Below are positions 54,292 through 61,973 of a stretch of 64,000 bases of DNA, piece after piece. Each line of letters begins with the position of its first letter. The first letter of the stretch is position 1. Position numbers and translations under genes: made by a program. Location of the stretch: contig NZ_JACHGB010000006.1 in the NCBI RefSeq assembly GCF_014202215.1, positions 354,826 through 418,825 of the forward strand. Direction: 5' to 3'. The notes beneath the pieces were generated by a model, which worked only from the letters and a program-made list of their open reading frames with translations, did not search any database and was not told where the DNA came from. This stretch comes from Quisquiliibacterium transsilvanicum (GTDB lineage: Bacteria; Pseudomonadota; Gammaproteobacteria; Burkholderiales; Burkholderiaceae_E).

Positions 54292-56663
54292 GCCTGCTGC
54301 CGGACCGCCGCCTGCCGGGAGCGGCCGCGCTGCTGCTGGCCGCGCTGATGCCGATCCCTGCGCCGCTGCGCGCGCAGCAGGACGAGGCGCGCGCCGTGTT
54401 CGAGCGCGTCTCCGGATCGGTCGTCACGGTGATCGGCCACGCAGGGGACGGCCGGCGTGGCAGCCAGGGCAGCGGTGTCCTGCTCGACGCGACCCGGATC
54501 GTCACCAATTGCCATGTGATCCGAGACGCCGCCCGGATCGAGGTGGTCTCGGGTCCGGCCACCCATCCGGCCCGCTGGACGCTTCAGGACCCCTCGCGCG
54601 ACCTCTGTCTGCTGGAGACGCAGCAGCCCGCCGGGCGGCCGGCAGGACTGCGCGACCTGTCCGCTGTGGTCCCCGGGGAGCGGGTGCATGCGGTCGGCAA
54701 TCCGCTGGGCTTCGGGCTGTCGGTGAGCAGCGGGCTGGTGACTGCGTTTGCGACCCTGCAGGGCGAACGCGTGCTCCTGGCCAGCGCGGTGCTGTCGCCA
54801 GGCTCGAGCGGCGGCGGCCTCTTCGATGCCCAGGGACGGCTGGTCGGCATCACCACCGGCGCGCTCGGCCCAGGCCAGGACCTGAACATCGCGCTGCCCG
54901 CCGGCTGGGCGCGGGAGCTGTCGGCCCGGGGCCGTCCGCCGGTCCTGGTCGAGCCGCCGCCTTCGCCCGAGCCCCGCTGGCTGGAGCGATCGCAGGCGCT
55001 CGAGGCCGCCGGAGCCTGGCAAGAGCTCGAGGGGCTTGCGCGCGACTGGGTCGCGGCGCAGCCCGGCGCCGCACGCGCGCGAATGGCGCTGGCCGCGGCG
55101 CAGCTGCAGCAGGGGCGCACCGAAGCGGCCGAACAGGCGGCCAGGGAGGCGTTGCGGCTGGACGACCGGATGGCGCATGCCTGGCACTACCTCGGGGTGG
55201 TGCTCCACCAGGCTGGCCGGACGGCGCAGGCCGAACAGGCAATGGACCGAGCGCTCGAGCTGCTGCCCGCGTCGCCGGGCGTACACCTGGCGCGCGCCGG
55301 CTGGCGGATCGGGCAGCGCAGGTTCGAGGAAGCGCTAGCCGAAGCCGAGCGAGCGCTGGCGATCGAGCCCGGCGATCATCGGAACTGGGCGATCCTCGGG
55401 GATGCCCGTTCCCGGCTCGGCCTCGCCGACGAGGCCATCCGCGCCTACCGCGCCGCCGTGCGCCTGAACGAGCGCGACGCGGCCAGCCGGGAGGCGCTGG
55501 CACGCCTGCTGGCCGGCGGCGGCAAGGCGGATGCGGCACACCGCGCGCTCGCCGAACGCAGCGGCGCGCAGACCGACGCCAGGACCATGGTCGCCCTCGG
55601 GGTTGCGGACTTCAACCGCCAGCGCTACGCGGTGGCCGAGGATGCCTTCCGGAAGGCGGTGACGAGCTCGCCCGGCCTCGCCGAAGGCTGGGAGAAGCTC
55701 GGCATGGCGCTGGCCAGGATGAAACGCGACGACGAGGCCTCCAGCGCGCTCGATCGCGCGCTCGGCCTGGACCCGCGGCTGATCGAGGCACGGATCGAGC
55801 GGGCGGCGCTGCGCTCGCGTCGCGGCGACCGCTCGGGAGCGCTGGCCGACGCGCGCCTGGCCACCGAGTCCACCGGCAACGATCCACGCGCCTGGCGATC
55901 GCTGGCGACCAACGCCGTGGCGGCGGGCGATGCGACCACCGCCCTGTCCGCCTACCACCGGCTGGACACCCTCGGCGGCTCGCTCACCGCGGACCTGGCG
56001 GCGTGGGGAGACCTGCTCGGGCGCACCGGCCGTCGCGAGGAGGCTCAGCGCGTGTTCGACCGGGCCGAATCGGACGATCCGCGCAACGACGGGCTCCTGG
56101 TGAACATCGCCGCCTTCCATGGCCGCAGCGGCGCCCTGGTCAGGGCGCAGCAGTACCTCGAACGCGCGCTCGCAGTGGCGCCTCGCAACGTGGATGCGCT
56201 GAGCAGCCAGGGCTATCTGCGGATCCTGCAGGGCGCTGCGCAGGAGGCGGTGACGATTCTGGAGCGGGCGGTGGCGATCGATCCTGAGCGCGCCAACGCG
56301 TGGATCAACCTGGGCCACGCACACCTGCGCAACCGAAACGCCGGTCGAGCGATCGCCGCGCTGGAGAAGGGGCTGACGCTCGCGCCCGAGTCTCTCGATG
56401 CCCACCTCTATGCTGCGCAGGCGTACCTGGCCGCGCGCGAGCCCGGCCGCGCCCGCCGGCATTCGGCCACCGTTCTGGCCCGCCAGCCGGACCTGGCGCC
56501 TGCCCTTTCGATCTCGATCCTGTCCCACCTGATGGAGGGCGATGCCGGCGGCGCGCGCCCGCTCTATCAACGCCTGCGCAGGCTCGACCCCCAGGCGGCA
56601 CGGCAGCTGCGGAGCCAGGCGCTTGCAGGCGGCCTGACCGCCGCATCCAGTCTCCCCGAATGA
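54288..56663 (+). CDS. Secreted trypsin-like serine protease with TPR repeats
   Basis: The 791-residue protein has a signal sequence (LPGAAALLLAALMPIPAPLR), an S1C protease domain with complete triad His76 (TNCHVIRD), Asp105 (SRDLCLLE) and Ser174 (PGSSGGGL), then at least a dozen TPR-like repeats from about residue 225. It resembles DegP-type proteases but has TPRs in place of PDZ domains. The GTG start overlaps the stop of the inactive paralogue (GTGA), so the two are made together and probably work as a pair in the periplasm, with the TPRs binding clients. Substrates are unknown. Confidence 0.85.
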   Translation: MSLLPDRRLPGAAALLLAALMPIPAPLRAQQDEARAVFERVSGSVVTVIGHAGDGRRGSQGSGVLLDATRIVTNCHVIRDAARIEVVSGPATHPARWTLQDPSRDLCLLETQQPAGRPAGLRDLSAVVPGERVHAVGNPLGFGLSVSSGLVTAFATLQGERVLLASAVLSPGSSGGGLFDAQGRLVGITTGALGPGQDLNIALPAGWARELSARGRPPVLVEPPPSPEPRWLERSQALEAAGAWQELEGLARDWVAAQPGAARARMALAAAQLQQGRTEAAEQAAREALRLDDRMAHAWHYLGVVLHQAGRTAQAEQAMDRALELLPASPGVHLARAGWRIGQRRFEEALAEAERALAIEPGDHRNWAILGDARSRLGLADEAIRAYRAAVRLNERDAASREALARLLAGGGKADAAHRALAERSGAQTDARTMVALGVADFNRQRYAVAEDAFRKAVTSSPGLAEGWEKLGMALARMKRDDEASSALDRALGLDPRLIEARIERAALRSRRGDRSGALADARLATESTGNDPRAWRSLATNAVAAGDATTALSAYHRLDTLGGSLTADLAAWGDLLGRTGRREEAQRVFDRAESDDPRNDGLLVNIAAFHGRSGALVRAQQYLERALAVAPRNVDALSSQGYLRILQGAAQEAVTILERAVAIDPERANAWINLGHAHLRNRNAGRAIAALEKGLTLAPESLDAHLYAAQAYLAAREPGRARRHSATVLARQPDLAPALSISILSHLMEGDAGGARPLYQRLRRLDPQAARQLRSQALAGGLTAASSLPE

Positions 56664-56734
56664 TTCGCAGCCACGGCGCCCTCGCCCGGCCCGATCCGTG
56701 AACCGGCTGCATGGAGGGGTGCAGAGGCGGGCGA

Positions 56735-56740
56735 TATAAT
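56735..56740 (+). promoter_or_regulatory. TATAAT immediately upstream of the Bug gene
   Basis: A perfect -10 hexamer lies six bases before the ATG at 56747, so transcription from it would begin at or next to the start codon. The matching -35 position (around 56712) is a poor fit. If used, the mRNA would be leaderless. Confidence 0.4.
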
Positions 56741-56746
56741 GGTGCA

Positions 56747-57730
56747 ATGCACAATCCTCTTCGCCGTGCGGCCCTGAGAACCCTCGCCGCCGGCGCATTC
56801 GCCGGCGCCCTGCCCTTCGCAGCCCAGGCCGAGGCCTACCCCTCGAAGCCCGTCCGCTGGATCGTCCCCTACCCGGTCGGCGGCGGCTCCGACTTCCTCG
56901 CGCGCCAGGCCGCGCCGCGCATGGCGAAGCTGCTCGGCACCACGATCGCGGTCGAGAACCGGCCGGGCGCGGCGGGCATCATCGGCACCGAGCTCGCGTC
57001 GCGCGCCGCGCCCGACGGCTACACGCTGGTCTTCGGCGACAACGGCGCGATGGTCTTCAACCCGGCGATGTACCGGAAGCTTCCCTACAGCCCCACGAAC
57101 TTCGAGCCGGTGGGCTTCATGGCGAATTTTCCGCTGATCCTGGTCGCCGATCCCGCCAGCGGCATCCAGTCGGCTCGCGACCTGATCGCCAAGGCGCGCG
57201 CCAACCCCGGCAAGTTCAGCTACGCATCTCCCGGCGCGGGCAGCCCGCACCACCTGGGAATGGAGCTGTTCAAGGAGCGCGCCGGCCTTTACATCGTCCA
57301 CGTGCCCTACCGCGGCACCGCGATGGCGATCCAGGACGTGATCGCCGGCACGCTGCCGATGATGATCGTCGACACCGCCGGCGGACTGGCGCAGATCCGC
57401 GCCGGCAAGGTCAAGGCGCTGGCGGTGCTGTCGAAGTCGCGCATCCCGCAGCTGCCGGACGTGCCGACCATCGCCGAGGCGGGCGTTCGCAACGCCGAGG
57501 TCTCCGCCTGGCTGGGCTTGTACGTGCCCAAGGGCACGCCTGCGGACGTGGTCGCCCGCCTGAACCGAGAGATGCGCGCCGCGCTCTCCGAGCCGCAGGC
57601 GAAGGCCGCGCTCGAGACGTTCGGCCTGCAGGTGTCGCCGTCCTCGCCGGACGAGCTCGCGGCCTTCGTCAGGCGCGAGACCGCTGTCTGGCACAAGCTG
57701 ATCCGCGAGCGCCAGCTGCAGCTGGACTGA
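56747..57730 (+). CDS. Bug family tripartite tricarboxylate transporter binding protein
   Basis: This periplasmic solute-binding protein belongs to a family greatly expanded in Burkholderiales. The 327 residues begin with a signal (RRAALRTLAAGAFAGALPFA), then WIVPYPVGGGSDFLARQAAP, ENRPGAAGIIGTELASRA and SYASPGAGSPHHLGMELFKE, the Bug ligand loops. No TctA/TctB membrane genes lie nearby, which is usual for orphan Bug proteins. Ligands are mostly carboxylates. An upstream in-frame ATG at 56711 would put the TATAAT inside the gene, so 56747 is preferred. Confidence 0.9.
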   Translation: MHNPLRRAALRTLAAGAFAGALPFAAQAEAYPSKPVRWIVPYPVGGGSDFLARQAAPRMAKLLGTTIAVENRPGAAGIIGTELASRAAPDGYTLVFGDNGAMVFNPAMYRKLPYSPTNFEPVGFMANFPLILVADPASGIQSARDLIAKARANPGKFSYASPGAGSPHHLGMELFKERAGLYIVHVPYRGTAMAIQDVIAGTLPMMIVDTAGGLAQIRAGKVKALAVLSKSRIPQLPDVPTIAEAGVRNAEVSAWLGLYVPKGTPADVVARLNREMRAALSEPQAKAALETFGLQVSPSSPDELAAFVRRETAVWHKLIRERQLQLD

Positions 57731-57789
57731 TCGCGCCGGAGTAGTGCGCGGCGCCGCGCAGACGTCGCGCAGACGTCGCGCAGATGCTG

Positions 57790-57825
57790 AGCCGGACCGT
57801 GCCGGCCCGGCACCGGGTTCCGGCT
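57790..57825. terminator. Imperfect hairpin between convergent genes
   Basis: AGCCGGA (57790-57796) and TCCGGCT (57819-57825) flank a further self-complementary GCCGGCCCGGC centre. It sits between the Bug gene and the convergent START-like gene and touches the latter's stop codon. It could end transcription from both sides, though it lacks a T-tract. Just before it lies a short direct repeat of GCGCAGACGTC. Confidence 0.4.
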
Positions 57826-58324
57826 ACTGCGCCAGCATCTGCTGGTAGTGGCGCCTGGCCTCGAGATAGCGCTCGAAGGGAAACTTCACCGGAACCCCCT
57901 CCAGGGCCGCCGCCAGCATGTCGAGGTGGGCATCGAAGCCCGCGCACGCCTTCGATGCATCCTCGCCCGCGGGAGTGCGCACGGTCAGGATCAGCCGCGT
58001 TCCCTTCTCCACCGGGTGCAGTTCCCACCGCAACGGGCGCTCGGGCTCTTCACCGCTGCTCCATGAATATGCCAGCAGGCGGAGAGGTTCGAGCGCGAGC
58101 ACCGTGCTGTCGATGACCGTCCCGCTGTCGGCGAAGTCGATGCGCACCGCGCCGCCGGCGCGCAGCTCGATGGTTCCCGGGGCGAGCCACTGCGCAAGCG
58201 CCTGCGGGTCCGTCAGCATTCGCCAGAGGGCTGCCGGGTCGTGCTCGTAGACACGCTCGAGGCGCCCCTCGAAACCGCCTTCGACGCGCCGGATCGTGCT
58301 CGGCTCGATATTCTCTTCGCTCAT
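57824..58324 (-). CDS. SRPBCC/AHSA1-type START-like domain protein
   Basis: The 166-residue protein has the pattern of activator-of-Hsp90-like START domains: ERVYEHDPAALWRMLTDPQALAQWL, then IDSTVLALEPLRLLAYSWSS and GTRLILTVRT. The C-terminal helix (FDAHLDMLAAALEG) closes the ligand cavity. It probably binds a hydrophobic small molecule; no reaction can be named. ATG 58324 matches the family N terminus. It lies 64 bases downstream of the SDR gene on the same strand. Confidence 0.85.
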   Translation of the reverse strand: MSEENIEPSTIRRVEGGFEGRLERVYEHDPAALWRMLTDPQALAQWLAPGTIELRAGGAVRIDFADSGTVIDSTVLALEPLRLLAYSWSSGEEPERPLRWELHPVEKGTRLILTVRTPAGEDASKACAGFDAHLDMLAAALEGVPVKFPFERYLEARRHYQQMLAQ

Positions 58325-58388
58325 CGGATTTCCTCGCTTGGGTTGCCTGCGGACACGCCCCGCCTGCGCATGAAGACCGGCATCGGGC

Positions 58389-59252
58389 CTACAGCCGCCG
58401 CAGCTGCGGGGGCTCGCCGGTGGAACCGCGGGTAAAGCCCGCGACGCTTGCACCGCGCCCCGACGGCCAGCCCATGCGCCCGCCCATGTCGGGCCCGGCG
58501 GCGGTCAGCCCGCCGTCGACGACCAGTGCCTCGCCGGTGACGAAGCGCGCATCGTCGGTGGCCAGGAACAGCACGGCACCTGCGATGTGCTCGCCCTCGC
58601 CGCGCTCCGGCCAGGGCTGGCCATTCTCGAACACAGGCGCCATCCGCTCGGTCTGGCCGGCGTGGACCAGGGGCGTCCAGATCAGCCCCGGACAGATCGC
58701 GTTGACGCGGATCCGGTCGGCAGCAAGTTCGATGGCCGCCGACTTCGTCATGTTGATCACTGCCGCCTTGGCCGCCGAATAGACCAGCGGGCCGGCGCCG
58801 CCGGACAGGCCCGCGATCGACGCGGTGTTGATGATGCTGCCCCCGTCTCCCTGCCGCTGCAGGATGCGCGCCGCGTGCTTGATGCCGAGGAACACGCTCT
58901 TGGCGAGCACGTCCATCGTGTAGTCGAACGCCTCGACGCTGATGTCGGTGACCGGCCCGATCGCGCCGCCGACGCCGGCATTGCTGAACAGCACGTCGAG
59001 CCGGCCGAACTGCTCCAGCGCACAGGCCAGCATCGCCTCGACGTCGGCCTCCTTCGCGACGTCGGTGCGGATGAAGCGCGCCCGCCCGCCATGGCCCTGC
59101 GCCTGCGCCATCGCCAGGGTCTCGGCGCCGGTGGCCGCGTTGTAGTCGGCGATCACCACGCTGGCGCCCTCTGCCAGGAAGCGCAGCACCGTCGCGCGGC
59201 CCATGCCGCTGGCGCCTCCGGTGATCACTGCGGTCTTGCCTTCCAGTCTCAT
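58389..59252 (-). CDS. Short-chain dehydrogenase/reductase
   Basis: The 287-residue classical SDR has the cofactor motif TGGASGMGRA at residues 11-20, NAGVGG near 92, catalytic Ser in NTASIAG and YxxxK as YSAAK. VVIADYN after the second strand has an Asp that favours NAD(H). The last 35 residues (from DMGGRMGWPSGRG) form an extension beyond the usual SDR end. It lies 38 bases downstream of the carboxyltransferase gene and may act on a related acyl-CoA. The substrate is unknown. Confidence 0.88.
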   Translation of the reverse strand: MRLEGKTAVITGGASGMGRATVLRFLAEGASVVIADYNAATGAETLAMAQAQGHGGRARFIRTDVAKEADVEAMLACALEQFGRLDVLFSNAGVGGAIGPVTDISVEAFDYTMDVLAKSVFLGIKHAARILQRQGDGGSIINTASIAGLSGGAGPLVYSAAKAAVINMTKSAAIELAADRIRVNAICPGLIWTPLVHAGQTERMAPVFENGQPWPERGEGEHIAGAVLFLATDDARFVTGEALVVDGGLTAAGPDMGGRMGWPSGRGASVAGFTRGSTGEPPQLRRL

Positions 59253-59290
59253 GCATCCTCCCTCGGTCTCGTGGCGCTGGCCGGCGCCGG

Positions 59291-60817
59291 TCAGAACGGC
59301 TCGATGATCCGCTTGCGCTGGCTGCGCGGCGGCGGCGGCGGCAGCGTCTCCAGCGTGCGCAGCAGCAGCTCTCGCGTGTCGGCCGGGTCGATGACGTCGT
59401 CGTAGATGAACTTGCCGGCGGTCTCGATCGCCCGATGTTCCTCCTTGAGTCGTGCGGTGAGTTCCCGGTGCCGCGCGGCGCGCTCGGCGGCATCGGCGAT
59501 CGCCTCCAGGTCCCGCTTGTGCAGGATGCTCACTGCGCCCTCCAGCCCCATCCCGCCGTACTCGGCGGTGGGCCAGGCCAGCAGGATGGCCGGGTCCAGA
59601 GGCTGCGAGCCCATGATGTAGTAGCCCAGCCCGTAGGCCTTGCGCAGCACCACGGTCATCATCGGCGTCGTGGCGTTGGCGATCGCCGACAGCATCCGGC
59701 CGCTGTGGCGCACCAGTCCGGTCTTCTCGGCCTCGGGGCCCACCATCAGCCCCGGCGTGTCGCACAGCAGCAGCATCGGGATGTCGTAGGCATCGCAGAT
59801 CTGCACGAAGCGCGCCGCCTTGACCGAGGCCGCGCTGTCGATGGCGCCGGCCGACTGCATCGGCTGGTTCGCGATGACGCCGACGCTGCGCCCGGCGAAG
59901 CGGGTCAGCATCGTGACCACCGACTTGCCGTACAGAGGCTTGATCTCGAAGCTGCTGCCGACGTCAGCCAGGTGGGCGATCACCTTGCGCACGTCGTAGG
60001 CGCGGCGCGGATTCTCGGGAATCATCGTGCGCAGCGGCAGGGGGTCCGGCGCCTCCCCGGGCGGCTCGTCCGGCCCGAAGTAGGACAGGTAGCGCCTGGC
60101 CAGTTCGATGGCGTGCGCGTCATCCTCGGCGAGCAGGTCGATCACGCCGGAGGCCACGTGCGCCTCGGCGGGTCCGATCTCCTCCGGCGTAAGCCGGACG
60201 CCCATCGCCGCCTCCACCAGCGGCGGGCCGGCCAGCCCCATCGCCGAGCCGCGCACCGCGACCAGCAGGTCGCACATGCCGGCGAGGTTGGCATGGCCGG
60301 CGAAGGCCCGGCTGGGCACGATGCCGATGGTCGGCGCCACGCCGGAGAGCCGCGCGAAAGTGACGAAGGTGGATGCGCGCCCGCGCGCCATCAGCGTCAT
60401 GTCGTGGGTGCGGGCGCCCCCGCCGTCGAGCCAGCAGATCACCGGCAGCCGATGCCTGAGCGCATGCTCGAACATCCGGCTGATTTTCATGTGGTTGATC
60501 GCGCTCTGCGTTCCGCCCTGCACCGTGTAGTCGTACAGCACCAGGTCGACCGGGCGCCCGCCCACCTTCGCGGTGCCCATCACCAGGCCGTCAGCCGGGC
60601 CGTCGATGCCCTCGACCGCGGGCCTGGCCAGGCCGCCGTACTCGACGAAGGAACGCTCGTCAGCGAGCTTCGAGATCACCTCGCGCACGGTCATCCGTCC
60701 GCGCGCATGCTGGCGCGCGACCGCCTGCGGCCGGGCCTCGTCCTGAAGCGCGCGCTTCGCGTCGAGAACCGCCTCGAGGTCCGGGCGCATGCCCGGTGCG
60801 TCACCTGCGTTCGTCAT
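59291..60817 (-). CDS. Acyl-CoA carboxylase carboxyltransferase subunit without a partner gene
   Basis: The 508-residue protein has both halves of the biotin-dependent carboxyltransferase fold. The N half has ICWLDGGGARTHDMTLMARG; the C half has GVIANQPMQSAGAIDSAASV and LLCDTPGLMVGPEAEKTGLV. It is related to propionyl-, methylcrotonyl- and geranyl-CoA carboxylase beta subunits but distinct from LiuB in this window. No biotin carboxylase or biotinyl gene is adjacent, so it must share one encoded elsewhere or do decarboxylase-type chemistry. ATG 60817 is chosen; GTG 60826 is three codons upstream. Confidence 0.85.
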   Translation of the reverse strand: MTNAGDAPGMRPDLEAVLDAKRALQDEARPQAVARQHARGRMTVREVISKLADERSFVEYGGLARPAVEGIDGPADGLVMGTAKVGGRPVDLVLYDYTVQGGTQSAINHMKISRMFEHALRHRLPVICWLDGGGARTHDMTLMARGRASTFVTFARLSGVAPTIGIVPSRAFAGHANLAGMCDLLVAVRGSAMGLAGPPLVEAAMGVRLTPEEIGPAEAHVASGVIDLLAEDDAHAIELARRYLSYFGPDEPPGEAPDPLPLRTMIPENPRRAYDVRKVIAHLADVGSSFEIKPLYGKSVVTMLTRFAGRSVGVIANQPMQSAGAIDSAASVKAARFVQICDAYDIPMLLLCDTPGLMVGPEAEKTGLVRHSGRMLSAIANATTPMMTVVLRKAYGLGYYIMGSQPLDPAILLAWPTAEYGGMGLEGAVSILHKRDLEAIADAAERAARHRELTARLKEEHRAIETAGKFIYDDVIDPADTRELLLRTLETLPPPPPRSQRKRIIEPF

Positions 60818-61046
60818 GGTTTCCACCGTCGTGCCTGTCTTCGGGCCGATGCACCGGCCTGCGTCCGGTCCAGCGTCCCGGCAGCCGGCGGCTTGCCCTG
60901 CAGCCGATCAGCTTAGGACCGGGCGGCCGCGCGCGGTAGCGTCGGAAGTCCGGAAAGAGAGCTGCGGGTTCGCGAGCGTTCCCCCTGAGTGCCGGCCGGA
61001 GACCGTGCGCCGGGTCGGATGCGAGGCGGCACTCGTTCAAGGGCGC

Positions 61047-61973
61047 TCAGCCCACCACCAGCCCCGCCGCCAGCAGCAGGCCGTGCGCATGCGCGGCCAG
61101 GATGGTGCGGGCGAGCGCGGGGCGCAGCGCCTGCACGGGCTGCCGGTCCGCGCAGGCGATCAGCCGCGCTGCGGCCGCGATCGACCAGGGCAGTGACGCC
61201 AGCGCCACCAGCGCCGCGGGCGGCAGCGCGCCGGCGGCGACCATCGCCGCCGTCCAGCCGTGCGCCGCGAGCACCATCGCCAGGTAGACGAACGACGCTC
61301 GTGCCGGCCCCAGCAGGACCACCAGCGTCCGCTTGCCCGCCGCCGCGTCCGCGCGCCGGTCCGGGAAGCCGTTGGCCAGCAGGATGGCGGCCACCAGCAG
61401 CGCCACCGGCGCTCCCGCCGCGAGCGGGCGCAGCGACCATCCGCCACGCTGCACGAGGTCGCTGCCGACCACCATCAGCATCCAGGCGGCCGCGATCGCC
61501 CACTCGCCCTGGCCGCGCCCGGACAGTCGCAGCGGCGGCGCCGAGTAGGCGATCGCCAGCCCGAGGCCCAGGGCGCCGAGCGACCAGAGCTGCGGCGCGC
61601 CGGCCAGCGCCAGCCAGGCCCCCGCCAGCGCCCCGCCACCCAGCAAGGCATAGCCATAGACCGCCACGGTGCGCGCACCGAGCATGCCGTCCTGGATCGT
61701 CCTGCTGCCGCCGGTGAAGGGCGCGATACGGTCCTCGTTGCCGGCGTCGGCATGCCGGTCGTGGAAGTCGTTGACCACGTTGGCCCCGGCGTGCACCAGC
61801 AGCGCGCCGGCCAGAGTCAGCAGCGCGCGCAGCGGATCGAACGCGAGGCCTTCGGAAGCGGCCGCCGCGAGCCCGACGAGCACCGCCACCGCAGTGATGC
61901 CCAGGAACGCCGGGCGGGTCGCGGCGAGCCACACCCGCCAGCCGGCACGGATGCGCCGGGCGGCCTCAGTCAT
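61047..61973 (-). CDS. UbiA-family prenyltransferase (MenA-like)
   Basis: This is an integral membrane enzyme of 308 residues with about eight or nine helices. The first Asp-rich prenyl-diphosphate motif is NVVNDFHDRHADAGNEDRIA (about residue 65) and the second, DRRADAAAGKRTL, lies near 205. The pattern with GGSRTIQDGML resembles 1,4-dihydroxy-2-naphthoate prenyltransferases, but betaproteobacteria normally use ubiquinone and no men genes are nearby, so the acceptor is uncertain. It overlaps the upstream ABC gene by eight bases. Confidence 0.85.
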   Translation of the reverse strand: MTEAARRIRAGWRVWLAATRPAFLGITAVAVLVGLAAAASEGLAFDPLRALLTLAGALLVHAGANVVNDFHDRHADAGNEDRIAPFTGGSRTIQDGMLGARTVAVYGYALLGGGALAGAWLALAGAPQLWSLGALGLGLAIAYSAPPLRLSGRGQGEWAIAAAWMLMVVGSDLVQRGGWSLRPLAAGAPVALLVAAILLANGFPDRRADAAAGKRTLVVLLGPARASFVYLAMVLAAHGWTAAMVAAGALPPAALVALASLPWSIAAAARLIACADRQPVQALRPALARTILAAHAHGLLLAAGLVVG

